64,000 nucleotides of DNA from Cryomorpha ignava (GCF_010686655.1 NZ_JAAGVY010000008.1:1-64000), one strand, 5' to 3'; counted from the first letter of the stretch, positions 52,905-62,620 are shown. Program-made: numbers and translations. Notes: generated from the letters alone by a model not told the origin.

Positions 52905-54321
52905 CTTTGGTATGCGCTTGAGTATGTATATCTAAAAGGGCTGCAATATTGGGAATTAGAATTGACTCTGGAAAGATACTGATGAAATATTTGCACCCTT
53001 TAGAATTATCATTCAAAGCAATGGCGAGTACATCGCTGCCATGCTCTATCTTGCCCGCCTTAATTAAGTGTTTGGCTTTTTGCCAGATTAAGTCTAAAGA
53101 TCCTGTGATTTTCGATTCGCCAAGCTCCAAAGTATCTACTGCTTTTAAATGACCAAGGCTTATTGCCTGAAGATCGGCAAGAGCGATCCACGACTCCTCA
53201 TCGTCTTCAAAAAGCTCTACCATTTTCTGGTAAACGTCTTCAGCGTCGTCGTTTTTATCACATTTTTCGAGAAGCTCCGCATAAATATGCCAGTTGTCCA
53301 TATTCAGCTCATCGTATTTCAACGCTTCGCGATACAAGCTGAGACTCTCGGTAAAATTGTTTTCGAAATCCTTTACGGCACCCAGTCCCATTAAGGCATC
53401 CACATATTTTGGATCCAGCGTGAGTGCTTCCAAATAATTGGCTTCCGCCAATGACCACATTTCCATCCGCTCATAGCATTCGCCGATAGCGGCATAAACC
53501 ATAGGATTTTTTGAGTCGTATTCAAGCGATTCCAGATATGCGTCAATGGCTTCCTTATCCCGCTCGCAGCTGGTTAGCATATTGGCATGCAGAATATGCG
53601 CGTTTACAAAATCGTCTTTTATTACGAGGCAGTATTCTACAGATTCAATTGCTTTTTCAAAAAGACTTAGCTTTTCAAAGCATAGCGCCAGATTGTACCA
53701 TCCTACAAAACTGTACGGATATTCATCCACATAATCCTGAAAGAAATCCACGCCATTTTCAAGTTCTTGCGCCATATCGTAGCAGTAGCCCAGTTCAAAA
53801 AGGCTCGGCTCGTGCTCGGGGTTTATTTCGAGCGATTGTTTTAAACTTTGAATGGCGCCAGCATAATCTTCTACCATCTCTTGCTCAAAGGCCAGATCGA
53901 GGTAGATATCTTCTTTATTTTCAGAAGTGGCATTGAGCGCTTTTATGAGGCATGATTTTGTGCCTTCATAATCGCTTAAATTTCTATGCACCACCGCTTT
54001 AAAAAGAAGCATTTCGGTATTAAGCGGTTCTGCGGCTTCCAGATAGTCCAGAATTTCCATTGCCTTTACAGGTTTTTTGCCCAGCAAAAGGGTGTGAGCC
54101 TGCTTCAGCAATAGAGCCGAGCTTTGCGGATACAATGACAAACCATGCATTACCGCTTTTCGCGCTTTGTGGTGAACACCACGCTCAATATAGTAATCAA
54201 CCAGAAATTCAATATCCTCCACATCGAAGAAATACGAATTTCGTGATTTGAGCATTTCTTCAAATTTTTCGATAAGTCTTGGATTAGACTCACTATAAAA
54301 ATTACTTGAGTACTCCGTCAT
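52894..54321 (-). CDS. Tetratricopeptide repeat protein
   Basis: 475 residues with about ten TPR-like helical pairs from residue 50 to 420, for example EDIYLDLAFEQEMVEDYAGAI, VGWYNLALCFEKLSLFEKAI and PMVYAAIGECYERMEMWSLAE. Such repeats form protein-binding scaffolds. There is no signal peptide, so it is cytoplasmic. It is coupled by overlap to the ComA-like gene; a partner is not visible. Confidence 0.9.
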   Translation of the reverse strand: MTEYSSNFYSESNPRLIEKFEEMLKSRNSYFFDVEDIEFLVDYYIERGVHHKARKAVMHGLSLYPQSSALLLKQAHTLLLGKKPVKAMEILDYLEAAEPLNTEMLLFKAVVHRNLSDYEGTKSCLIKALNATSENKEDIYLDLAFEQEMVEDYAGAIQSLKQSLEINPEHEPSLFELGYCYDMAQELENGVDFFQDYVDEYPYSFVGWYNLALCFEKLSLFEKAIESVEYCLVIKDDFVNAHILHANMLTSCERDKEAIDAYLESLEYDSKNPMVYAAIGECYERMEMWSLAEANYLEALTLDPKYVDALMGLGAVKDFENNFTESLSLYREALKYDELNMDNWHIYAELLEKCDKNDDAEDVYQKMVELFEDDEESWIALADLQAISLGHLKAVDTLELGESKITGSLDLIWQKAKHLIKAGKIEHGSDVLAIALNDNSKGCKYFISIFPESILIPNIAALLDIHTQAHTKDEL

Positions 54322-54646
54322 AGGCTAGTTTATGTGCGTTCCTTGTCAAATTTATAAAAAGACACACCTTTTGTTCCGCTGGAAAATAATTGTTGTTAAC
54401 AATGAAATGCACAACAACTTTTATGCTTCCATTTTTTATGTTTTCCCAAAGGACATACAAAGGTAATGTATTTAAAATCGAAAAGCACCTATTTACAGTT
54501 CAGTCTTCGCGTACTTATTTATGGATTTACAAATTTTAGGGAATGGGTGGTTTGTTAACGTCAAATTTCTCAATTGAATTCGTTATATTGTCTTAATAAT
54601 AAGGATGCAAATGAAACTTTCGAGGTTTTGAATTGATTTTCTTGAT
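54322..54646. other. Gene-free A/T-rich stretch
   Basis: About 325 bases upstream of the TPR gene. The expected promoter for the minus-strand run is not obvious. No frame or repeat is seen before the REP-like block begins. Confidence 0.4.
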
Positions 54647-54769
54647 GACCCTGTAAGGCGTCAAATGTCTGTAGTACATGGATTGAAGTGTGTTCAGTCG
54701 ACCCTGTAAGGTGTCGTACCTTTTTAATGTTCATCCAGTTTAATGAAGTGCGACACCTTACAGGGTCGA
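54647..54769. repeat. REP-like repeat with perfect hairpin
   Basis: GACCCTGTAAGGCGTC at 54647 is a near copy of TCGACCCTGTAAGGTGTCG at 54698-54716. The latter pairs exactly over 19 bases with CGACACCTTACAGGGTCGA at 54751-54769. The loop is about 34 bases. Such extragenic palindromes are often copied by single transposases, but none is in the window. Confidence 0.6.
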
Positions 54770-54848
54770 TTTATGTATATCCGTAATTTATTCTGCTACA
54801 AACATGCGACGGCTTAGAGCGTCATCAAAATACTTGCTATTCAATGCC

Positions 54849-55018
54849 ATCGCGCACCCTATCCCTAAAGGGCACCACCGCACATCTCTTGCAAGGGAAT
54901 AATTGTAATCATAAAGATGCCACCTCACCACGATCTGAAGATTATCTGAAATAATGCTTCTCGAAGAATGATAATGTGTGCGGTGGAAGCTCTCCTTCAG
55001 GGGCTGGGGGTGTGCGAT
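54849..55018. repeat. MITE-like palindromic element
   Basis: ATCGCGCACCC...CCACCGCACA on the left (54849-54884) corresponds to the inverted TGTGCGGTGG...GGGTGTGCGAT on the right (54975-55018), with about 90 bases of centre. The ends share about 75 percent by eye. No frame is inside. Target-site duplications were not recognised. Confidence 0.5.
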
Positions 55019-55276
55019 AGTTTTGATTAGCAGTCAATTATGTTTATTAAATTTGAAATGTTTAGTTCTCTAATACTATGAGCGCGGAGATTAGTCAGTA
55101 GCTAAGAACGCTTCCCGCCATGTTGAAACTAAGTCAGAGGAAAGGATTCATGGATAGTTTGAAAAGAGCAATATATCAGAATTCCAAAACTGAAAAAATC
55201 ACAGCACCACTCTTTTGGATAGGTTAAAAGTGAATAAAATAGAAGCGACAAATGCCGATGATCATAAGTGGAATCA

Positions 55277-55284
55277 TACCTTTG
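55277..55284 (+). promoter_or_regulatory. -7 box of glmM
   Basis: TACCTTTG fits TAnnTTTG. Transcription would start near 55290, after the in-frame GTG at 55268, which supports the TTG start of glmM at 55301. Confidence 0.5.
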
Positions 55285-55300
55285 CGTAAAATTTTTTGAT

Positions 55301-56689
55301 TTGACACTAATAAAATCCATTTCCGGAATTCGCGGAACCATCGGCGGTAAGCCAGGCAATAATCTTACGCCGGTTGATATTGTGAAATTTGCTGCCGCTT
55401 ACGGCGAAATGCTGAAGAAAGCTCATCCCGGTAAGCATCTTAAAGTTGTACTAGGACGCGATGCGCGTATATCTGGTCAAATGGTTTCTTCGCTTGTATC
55501 ATCTACTTTGACCGGTCAGGGAATAAACGTTATTGACTTGGGCTTGAGCACTACCCCAACTGTAGAAATCGCCGTTCCGCTTGAAAAGGCAGATGGTGGA
55601 ATTATTCTAACCGCAAGCCATAACCCCGAGCAGTGGAATGCACTGAAACTCCTTGATAATCGCGGGGAGTTTATTTCGGCGGAAGCTGGACAATCCATTA
55701 TTGATACAGCTGAAAATGAAGATTTTGAATTTGCCGAAGTGCGTGCACTTGGCACTTATTCAATAGATGATTCGTATTTGCAAAAGCACATCGACCTGGT
55801 ACTTAATTATCCGCTTGTAGATGTGGAAGCCATTCGCGAAGCTGATTTTAAAATTGCTGTTGATGCGGTTAATTCATCCGGAGGGATATTTGTTCCGGCC
55901 TTGCTCGAAGCGCTTGGTGTTACACAGATTGAGAAATTGTACTGCGATCCTACGGGAGAGTTTCCGCATAATCCGGAGCCGCTTCCGGCGCACTTAACCG
56001 ATCTTTCTGATGCGGTGAGTTTACAAGAATGCGACCTCGGAATTACGGTAGATCCCGATGTAGACAGATTGGCTTTTGTTTGCGAAAACGGAGAGGTTTT
56101 TGGCGAGGAATATACCCTCGTTGCAGTAGCAGATTATGTGCTTTCGCAGCGAAAGGGAAGTGCGGTTTCTAATCTTTCTTCTACCAGAGCTTTGCGCGAT
56201 GTGGCAGAGAAGCACGGCGGAAAATATTTCGCATCGGCAGTAGGCGAAGTGAACGTGGTAAATACCATGAAAGCCGAACAAGCCGTAATAGGTGGTGAAG
56301 GAAATGGGGGAGTAATTGTACCTGATTTTCATTATGGTAGAGATGCGCTGATTGGAATTGGCTTGTTTCTGACTCATTTGGCAAAAACCGGAATGTCTAT
56401 GCTCGATCTACGCGATTCTCTTCCACAATATTTTATTTCGAAGAATAAAATTGATCTCACTCCGCAAATTGATGTGGATGCCGTTTTAGACCAAGTTGCC
56501 GAGAAGTATAAAAATGAATCGGTGAACCGGATAGACGGAGTGAAAATTGATTTTGCCGATGGATGGGTACATCTGCGAAAATCAAATACCGAACCCATTA
56601 TTCGCATTTATGCCGAACACGCTTCAGAGCAGGAAGCAATCCAACTGGCAAATAGAATCATAGCCGATATTAAAGCGGTAATTTCGTAA
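55301..56689 (+). CDS. glmM: Phosphoglucosamine mutase / phosphohexomutase
   Basis: 462 residues from TTG at 55301 (TTG ACA CTA ATA AAA, giving MTLIKSISGIRGTIGG). An in-frame GTG 33 bases upstream precedes the likely transcription start. The active Ser106 lies in TASHNPEQWNAL, the Mg loop in DPDVDRLAF (Asp251 on), the sugar loop in GGEGNGGVIVPDFHYGRDA and the phosphate loop in RKSNTEPIIRIY. The reaction is probably glucosamine-6-P to glucosamine-1-P for cell wall precursors, though phosphomannomutase activity cannot be excluded. Confidence 0.9.
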   Translation: MTLIKSISGIRGTIGGKPGNNLTPVDIVKFAAAYGEMLKKAHPGKHLKVVLGRDARISGQMVSSLVSSTLTGQGINVIDLGLSTTPTVEIAVPLEKADGGIILTASHNPEQWNALKLLDNRGEFISAEAGQSIIDTAENEDFEFAEVRALGTYSIDDSYLQKHIDLVLNYPLVDVEAIREADFKIAVDAVNSSGGIFVPALLEALGVTQIEKLYCDPTGEFPHNPEPLPAHLTDLSDAVSLQECDLGITVDPDVDRLAFVCENGEVFGEEYTLVAVADYVLSQRKGSAVSNLSSTRALRDVAEKHGGKYFASAVGEVNVVNTMKAEQAVIGGEGNGGVIVPDFHYGRDALIGIGLFLTHLAKTGMSMLDLRDSLPQYFISKNKIDLTPQIDVDAVLDQVAEKYKNESVNRIDGVKIDFADGWVHLRKSNTEPIIRIYAEHASEQEAIQLANRIIADIKAVIS

Positions 56690-56694
56690 ATTTG
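56687..56694 (+). promoter_or_regulatory. -7 box of the cysteine desulfurase gene
   Basis: TAAATTTG fits TAnnTTTG, overlaps the glmM stop codon and stands 22 bases before the start codon. Confidence 0.45.
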
Positions 56695-56716
56695 CACCCG
56701 CTAAGCCGATAGTACA

Positions 56717-57859
56717 ATGAAAGTATATCTCGATAATGCCGCTACAACGCCTATGGCACCAGAAGTGCTTGAGGCAATGATGCCATTTTTTACCACACAT
56801 TTCGGTAATCCTTCCAGCACCCACCAATTTGGACGAACGGTAAAGTCGGCAGTAGAAACGGCGCGAAAGAGTATAGCCCGTCAGCTTAATTGCTCGCCGA
56901 TGGAAATTTGCTTTACTTCGGGTGGAACAGAGGCAGACAATATGGCCATAAATGGCGCCGTGAGTCAGCTTGGAGTGCGCCACATTATATCTTCGGAGGT
57001 AGAACATCACGCTGTGCTACATACTGTTGCCCATTGCCATACTGACCGCGATATTCGCATTAGTATGGTAGATCTCGACAAGCAGGGGCATGTGAATATT
57101 GCGCATTTGCGAAAGCTTCTTGCCGATTCTGAAGAAAAAACGCTTGTTTCGCTTATGCATGCCAACAATGAAATTGGTACCATGATAGATTTGGATGAGA
57201 TAGGTGATATATGTGCAGAATACGGTGCTCTATTTCATTCGGACACCGTGCAAACGATGGGACATTTCAAACTGGATATGGCCAAAACCAAAGTGCATTT
57301 TATTACTGGTGCTGCTCATAAATTTCACGGTCCCAAAGGTGTTGGATTTTTATATTTGAGCAAAGATGTTCATATAGAACCCCTTATACGCGGTGGGTCG
57401 CAGGAGCGAAATATGCGTGCCGGAACCGAAAATATTTACGGAATTGTTGGTATGGCAAAAGCGCTTGAAATGGCTTGCGCCGATATAGAAGGGCATCAAA
57501 AATACGTGCAAGGGTTGAAAGATTATATGAAGAAACAACTCTGTGAAAAGGTGCGTAATGTGACCGTTAACGGGTGCGAAGACCGAAGTCTTTATACTGT
57601 TTTAAATGTAAAGCTGCCCCCGACTGATAATGCCTCAATGCTTCTGTTTTTGATGGATATAGACGGTATAGCCTGCTCTGGCGGGAGTGCCTGCAGCAGC
57701 GGAAGCAATCAGGGCAGCCATGTTTTGCGCGCTCTGCACGTAGATCAAAAATCACCAAATGTTCGTTTTTCTTTTAGCCGATATACTACCCGCGAAGAGA
57801 TTGATTATGCGGTAGAGCGCCTTGTGCACCATTTGAATCCAATACCAGTAATGCATTAA
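56717..57859 (+). CDS. Cysteine desulfurase (IscS/NifS type)
   Basis: 380 residues. KVYLDNAATTPMAPEVLEAMMPFF is the start of a class V aminotransferase. ITGAAHKFHGPKGVGFLY carries the PLP Lys202 and SGGSACSSGSNQGSHVLRAL the sulfur-accepting Cys326 on its mobile loop. It supplies persulfide for Fe-S clusters or tRNA thiolation. There is no iscU or other Fe-S gene adjacent, so its role (housekeeping or tRNA) is open. Confidence 0.93.
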   Translation: MKVYLDNAATTPMAPEVLEAMMPFFTTHFGNPSSTHQFGRTVKSAVETARKSIARQLNCSPMEICFTSGGTEADNMAINGAVSQLGVRHIISSEVEHHAVLHTVAHCHTDRDIRISMVDLDKQGHVNIAHLRKLLADSEEKTLVSLMHANNEIGTMIDLDEIGDICAEYGALFHSDTVQTMGHFKLDMAKTKVHFITGAAHKFHGPKGVGFLYLSKDVHIEPLIRGGSQERNMRAGTENIYGIVGMAKALEMACADIEGHQKYVQGLKDYMKKQLCEKVRNVTVNGCEDRSLYTVLNVKLPPTDNASMLLFLMDIDGIACSGGSACSSGSNQGSHVLRALHVDQKSPNVRFSFSRYTTREEIDYAVERLVHHLNPIPVMH

Positions 57860-58226
57860 ATTTTGCACTATTTTAGTTCTGTCCGGCTTGTTTCTATGCC
57901 AAATTTTAGATTTCATTTGCATAACAATCGTTCTGTGCAAAAGTCGTAGCGGATTGAAAATACTCAAATTTCACCTACACTTTCAGAAAGCAAGGGGTTT
58001 GCTTCATTCGAATGAGCCATTTCAGCTATGGAAACTCCCTGATTTTTAAAGAGATCTCACTTCAATTAACTTGTAAGGTAAGAATTCTTTTTCGAATAAA
58101 ACATGATAATTGTCTTGTTTTAAGTTGATGTCCATCATTTCTTATGGATTGACTGCCCTGTACATTTACACTTTCAATACAAGAAAGGAATACATTAAAA
58201 ACGAACCTCTTAAAAACAACAATATC
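57860..58226. other. Gene-free stretch
   Basis: About 370 bases before the YceI gene. I see no clear hairpin or promoter pair. A frame running into the YceI gene from 58110 adds residues unlike a signal peptide and is rejected. Confidence 0.5.
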
Positions 58227-58766
58227 ATGAAGTACACATTAATCTTATTCTCCTTGTTTGCATTTTCAATCTCATTGAGTGCGCAGGAGTATCAATCAAA
58301 TCAGTCTGAAAGTTCTATGAAGGTTTCAGGCACGTCAACCCTGCACGACTGGCATATGGATGTAGAGTCATTTACCGCTAAGGCGAGCTTAAATGGTGAA
58401 TCTCTGGAAAACGCTCGCTTTACAGCTGAAGTGAAGTCTATGAAAAGCGGAACCTCTTCAATGGACGACAATACCTACGAGGCCATGAAAGAGGAGGATT
58501 ATCCACGTATCAGTTTTCAGTCAAGTTCAATTTCAGGAAAAGAAGGAAAGCTTACTATAAAAGGTAATCTAACCATCGCGGGAGTTACCAAACCAATAAC
58601 AATGAACACAACCCTGGAGAAATGGGCAGAAAAAAGCATGACTGTAAAAGGTAAATATACCTTTAAAATGTCAGAATTCGGAATTGACCCTCCACGGGCA
58701 ATGCTCGGAACTATACGCACCGGCGACGAAATTACCATTGATTTTAACCTTGTTTTATACAAATAA
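58227..58766 (+). CDS. Secreted YceI-family protein
   Basis: 179 residues from ATG at 58227, giving the signal peptide KYTLILFSLFAFSISLSAQ. The YceI lipocalin-like barrel is seen in MKVSGTSTLHDWHMDVESFTAKA, FTAEVKSMKSGTSSMDDNTYEAM, DYPRISFQSSSISG and GITKPI-like GVTKPITMNTTLEKW. YceI proteins bind polyprenoid or isoprenoid chains. The gene is 45 bases before a beta-barrel porin-like gene, and they may share a transcript. Confidence 0.9.
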   Translation: MKYTLILFSLFAFSISLSAQEYQSNQSESSMKVSGTSTLHDWHMDVESFTAKASLNGESLENARFTAEVKSMKSGTSSMDDNTYEAMKEEDYPRISFQSSSISGKEGKLTIKGNLTIAGVTKPITMNTTLEKWAEKSMTVKGKYTFKMSEFGIDPPRAMLGTIRTGDEITIDFNLVLYK

Positions 58767-58811
58767 TATTAAGCTAAAAAGAACCTAATCATTTATCTAA
58801 AAAATCAAATT

Positions 58812-60092
58812 ATGAAAACTAAGAAGGTATTAATTACCCTGATGATTGCAGCATTTACGAGTCCACTTTTGGCGCAGCTGCAACCCGATTTACAATACTT
58901 CAGACCCAATGATCAGCGTGGAATCAACGTGTTTGAAACCAGCAAAACCGATACCGTTGGCTTCGATGGTGTGAAAGTACGTGTAGGTGGCGATTTTGCG
59001 CTACAGTTTCAGTCGCTAGACCATTCAAATGAAAACAATACTTTAATAGATCTGGGTTCGAATTTTAACCTACCCACTGCCAACTTAAATCTGAATGCTC
59101 AACTTTACGACGGGATGCGCTTGCATTTAAGAACCTACCTGTCTTCTCGTCACCACGCTGAATCATGGGTTAAAGGTGGTTACCTTCAGGTCGATAAACT
59201 TGATTTTATAAAAGAAGGTTTTCTTAAAGGGTTTATGGATATCGCCACAATCCGAGTAGGGATGGACGAATTTGGATATGGTGATTTGGTATATCGAAGA
59301 ACGGATAATGCAAGTGCCATTTACAATCCATTTATAGGCAATTACATTATGGACTCTTTCTCTACAGAAGCATTTGGTGAAGTAATTGTACAAAAAAACG
59401 GCTTCCTGGGGTTGGTTGGTTTGACAAACGGAAAACTTAATCAGAGTGTTGTGATAAACGACAAATCGGACAACCAGCCATCGATTTTCGCAAAGCTGGG
59501 GTATGATAAACAAGTGAATGAAGACTTGCGCGTACGACTTACTGCAAGCATTTATACCAATGGTGGAGAAACAACGGGCCAGTGGATGTACAATGGCGAT
59601 AGAGCAGGAGCCCGTTACTACAAAGTGATGCACGACACATCAGGCGCAGGAAGTGACTTTGACCCACGCTTTAATCCCAATTTTAGACAAATGACTGCGA
59701 TACAAATAAATCCTTTCGTAAAATACAAAGGATTGGAGTTCTTCGGAGTATATGAAATTGTTTCGGGAACAACTCTTGCTGCATTGAGCAACTCTGAGCT
59801 TGGCGACGGAAGCTATACACAGTTGGGTGCTGAACTTTTATATCGCTTTGGAACGAACGAAAACTTATATGTTGGAGGACGCTACAATATGGTGAGCGGA
59901 GAATCAACCGGGGTGTCTAAAACCAATGAAATCGATAGATTAAATTTAGGATTGGGCTGGTTTATGACCAAAAATGTGCTTGCTAAAATTGAATATATGA
60001 ATCAGAACTATTCAGGAGATGGATACATTGGGTCTCGATTTGAAAATGGAAACATTCAAGGGATAATGATCGAAGCAGTTATAGGTTTCTAA
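58812..60092 (+). CDS. Outer membrane beta-barrel protein, porin-like
   Basis: 426 residues. Signal peptide (VLITLMIAAFTSPLLA, then Q). The mature part is a series of amphipathic strands with aromatic ends (LQLYDG-type turns; LNLNAQLYDGMRLHLRTYLS; VGGRYNMVSGES; LNLGLGWFMTKNVLAKIEYMNQNY), and the last residue is Phe (IEAVIGF), as in many porins. It is followed by a strong terminator. The partner YceI gene upstream suggests a role in small hydrophobic solutes, not proven. Confidence 0.78.
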   Translation: MKTKKVLITLMIAAFTSPLLAQLQPDLQYFRPNDQRGINVFETSKTDTVGFDGVKVRVGGDFALQFQSLDHSNENNTLIDLGSNFNLPTANLNLNAQLYDGMRLHLRTYLSSRHHAESWVKGGYLQVDKLDFIKEGFLKGFMDIATIRVGMDEFGYGDLVYRRTDNASAIYNPFIGNYIMDSFSTEAFGEVIVQKNGFLGLVGLTNGKLNQSVVINDKSDNQPSIFAKLGYDKQVNEDLRVRLTASIYTNGGETTGQWMYNGDRAGARYYKVMHDTSGAGSDFDPRFNPNFRQMTAIQINPFVKYKGLEFFGVYEIVSGTTLAALSNSELGDGSYTQLGAELLYRFGTNENLYVGGRYNMVSGESTGVSKTNEIDRLNLGLGWFMTKNVLAKIEYMNQNYSGDGYIGSRFENGNIQGIMIEAVIGF

Positions 60093-60117
60093 AAAGTCCT
60101 TAAAATCAATTATTACG

Positions 60118-60150
60118 CTACCTCTCAAATATTTGGGGGGTAGTTTTTTT
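60118..60150 (+). terminator. Intrinsic terminator after the porin-like gene
   Basis: CTACCTCTC and GGGGGGTAG pair (two G-U) around AAATATTT and are followed by seven T. Confidence 0.8.
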
Positions 60151-60219
60151 GCTTAGAATCGAGGTGCTTTCCTGATTTGAATAAGATTTTCGACCATAAA
60201 AGGATTTCAGAATAGTTCC

Positions 60220-60852
60220 TTATCTAAGCTTAATCGAAAAAGAAATTTCTATTGAGTCGTCTGTGTGCACTGCGCCAAATAATTTGGTTGGAGGCTCAAT
60301 TTGAAATTTTGTCATAAGCACATTATGCATGCCCGTAAGTGTCAGGTGATTATTGGTATTAGTTATTAAAGCGTGCTCAATATATTCATGCTGTGCATAG
60401 CCCGCTATGAGCAGCGTAATATATGCGCTAATCATTTGTGAGCCATTTTGTTTATGAGGTTCTATAGCCGTTACCTTATTGATTTTCATGGTGATGTATG
60501 GAAATTCTTTCTCTTTTAAGGAGGTTTTCAAATCGCTGGTCATAAGGCTTTTGTCACAGATAAAATCAGCCACGCAAAACTTCAATTCCATACCTTCAAA
60601 CAATTCCGCACCAGTCTTTGTGTCTAATACATAAGACAGAGTATCATTTGAATCCAGCTCAGCTAATTGACATATAAAGTCGCTAATATTTGTGTTTCCT
60701 GATATTTCCAGCTGGGCAGATTCAAGAATAACGGGATGTAATTTGTTTTGACCGTGAAGCACTGTCGGAAAACAGAAAGTAGCTAGTAATCCAAAAATGC
60801 TTAGTGCATGTTTTTGACTCTGCGAAATAAAGATGTGTCTTTTACTTTCCAT
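60220..60852 (-). CDS. Second YceI-like secreted protein
   Basis: 210 residues from the ATG at 60852 (MESKRHIFISQ). A weak signal peptide has a hydrophobic segment ending LHGQ. The mature part resembles YceI (ISGNTNISDFICQLAE; LKEKEFPYITMKINKV; YAQHEYIEHALI; FQIEPPTKLFGAVHTDDSIEISFSI) but it is much more divergent than its neighbour. It faces the porin-like gene, with their ends about 130 bases apart. Confidence 0.75.
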   Translation of the reverse strand: MESKRHIFISQSQKHALSIFGLLATFCFPTVLHGQNKLHPVILESAQLEISGNTNISDFICQLAELDSNDTLSYVLDTKTGAELFEGMELKFCVADFICDKSLMTSDLKTSLKEKEFPYITMKINKVTAIEPHKQNGSQMISAYITLLIAGYAQHEYIEHALITNTNNHLTLTGMHNVLMTKFQIEPPTKLFGAVHTDDSIEISFSIKLR

Positions 60853-61037
60853 TATCAAAACCGCGCAAACGTTACAGAAGTCGTTATTTAACTGTCCTGG
60901 TTTGCTATTGGTTAAAGTTAAGCTTTCACATCCATATCTCAACACTTTCTCAGATTTAGCTTGCGGACTTTAACAAATGCAGTTTCCTGATTCTGTTCTA
61001 GAAAAATCTTAAGGTAAAAAGTATGCCAATTGAAATA

Positions 61038-62495
61038 CTATTTGCCCTCCTTATCCTTGACCAGTTCAGGATTTTTTTCATCAAAAAGATCTGGGTCAAA
61101 TCCAAAAAGTTTATTCTTTTTGATCATGACATCTACATAGTTTGGCACCATTTTCTCCCAGCCCGACTCGCCAGATTTGATCAAGTTTAATGCTTCACGA
61201 CTTTGAATAGCAAGTACTTCTGGGTCGTATCCTTTTAGATCAACCACCCTTCCATTAAAAATCAAATAGTCGTACAGCGGGCGTATGCGTGGGTGTATAG
61301 GCATGTTTTTGCTAGACATAATTTCTTCGTCATCAGCACCTTTAGAAGGATAGAGATAAACTTTGAGATCGCGCGTAAACAGAATTCCAAAAGCTTCGAG
61401 TATTCCGCCATTCAGCTCTCGGTAGTACTTCTCGTCAAATAGCTCTATCATATTGGTGACGCCCATAATCAACCCCATTCGCTTATTGGTAAACGTAGAG
61501 AAATATTGAATGAGCTTGAAATATTCCTGATAGTTTGAAATCAGTACCGTTTGACCAAGCGAGCAAAGTATATCTGCCCGGTCGAGAAAATCCTGCTCAT
61601 CAATATCACCATCTACACGCAGATTATTCAGCGTTATTTCAAAAAGTACCTGCAAGTTGTCAGAATCAACGCGCTGCTCCTTCACAAAAGCGTTGTAACC
61701 GTTAATGATCATGTCGATATTCACCTTGGTTACAGGTCTAAAGCTTCCGCGAATGGCGAGAATATTTTTTTTGTAGAGCAAATCTGCCGGCTGAAGATTT
61801 TTTCCGTCAGGGCTAAAAATCACCGCGTCGGTCATTCCGTTTTTAACCAGCTGAAGGCTTAGCAACCTATTGTCGAGGGTTTCAAAATCAGGGCCATTCA
61901 TAGAAACCATATCGACTTCTATCTGGTCGCGTTGTAAATTATCGTAAAGCGATTTGAGAAACTCACGCGGATTTTGATAGTAAAAATAGCAACCATAGAG
62001 CATATTAACGCCTACTACTCCAATTGTTTCCTGCTGCTGTGCCGCCTCATTTTCGTGAAGCTGCACGTGTAGAATCACTTCATTCGGCGATTTTTCAGGG
62101 CTAGTTTGAAACTTTATTCCCAGCCAGCCGTGACCCTTAAAGCGTTTTTTAAAGTCGATTGTGGCTACCGTATTGGCAAACGAAAAAAACTTTTTTCCCG
62201 GATGTTTTTCTCTGTCCAGGCGCTCTTCAATCAGCGCGTACTCGTGATTGATCATTTTGCGCAATCGCGTCTCACATACGTAGCGGTTCTTATCCTCATG
62301 CCCGTAAATGGCATCGCTTACATCTTTGTCGTATGCCGACATGGTTTTAGCGATAGTGCCCGAGGCCCCTCCCGCTCTAAAGAAATGGCGAACGACCTCC
62401 TGGCCTGCGCCAATTTCAGCAAAAGTTCCATAAATAGCAGGATCGAGATTTACCCGAAGCGCTTTTTGTTTGGCAGTGAGAATTACTCTTTCCAA
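61038..62495 (-). CDS. Conserved Bacteroidota protein of unknown function
   Basis: 485 residues from a TTG start (giving ERVILTAKQKALRVNLDPAI). Recognisable text is YGTFAEIGAGQEVVRHFFRAGGASG, TIAKTMSAYDKDVSDAIYG and MISSKN-like MSSKNMPIHPRIRPLYDYL. I know this as a long conserved family in Bacteroidota that databases have labelled inconsistently (TonB receptor, nicotinate-nucleotide enzyme); neither label is supported by visible motifs, and there is no signal peptide. It is probably cytoplasmic. A TAACTTTG box overlapping the start is considered a coincidence. Confidence 0.75.
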   Translation of the reverse strand: MERVILTAKQKALRVNLDPAIYGTFAEIGAGQEVVRHFFRAGGASGTIAKTMSAYDKDVSDAIYGHEDKNRYVCETRLRKMINHEYALIEERLDREKHPGKKFFSFANTVATIDFKKRFKGHGWLGIKFQTSPEKSPNEVILHVQLHENEAAQQQETIGVVGVNMLYGCYFYYQNPREFLKSLYDNLQRDQIEVDMVSMNGPDFETLDNRLLSLQLVKNGMTDAVIFSPDGKNLQPADLLYKKNILAIRGSFRPVTKVNIDMIINGYNAFVKEQRVDSDNLQVLFEITLNNLRVDGDIDEQDFLDRADILCSLGQTVLISNYQEYFKLIQYFSTFTNKRMGLIMGVTNMIELFDEKYYRELNGGILEAFGILFTRDLKVYLYPSKGADDEEIMSSKNMPIHPRIRPLYDYLIFNGRVVDLKGYDPEVLAIQSREALNLIKSGESGWEKMVPNYVDVMIKKNKLFGFDPDLFDEKNPELVKDKEGK

Positions 62496-62603
62496 AGTTA
62501 TTTTTTGGTTTATAGTGAGAAGTGCTACAAAACTAAGGCCTTTAACGCAAACAACATAGATTTTAGCATCCTTTTTGGATTGCGTTAGTTTAAATGATCT
62601 TCT

Positions 62604-62611
62604 TAGTTTTG
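62604..62611 (+). promoter_or_regulatory. -7 box of the metallo-hydrolase gene
   Basis: TAGTTTTG fits TAnnTTTG and ends 9 bases before the ATG, so the mRNA would be almost leaderless. Confidence 0.4.
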
Positions 62612-62620
62612 TGCAACTCT

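Noticed and set aside
58110-58226. N-terminal extension of the YceI gene
   Set aside because: The extra residues lack a signal-peptide pattern, whereas the inner ATG gives a clean one.
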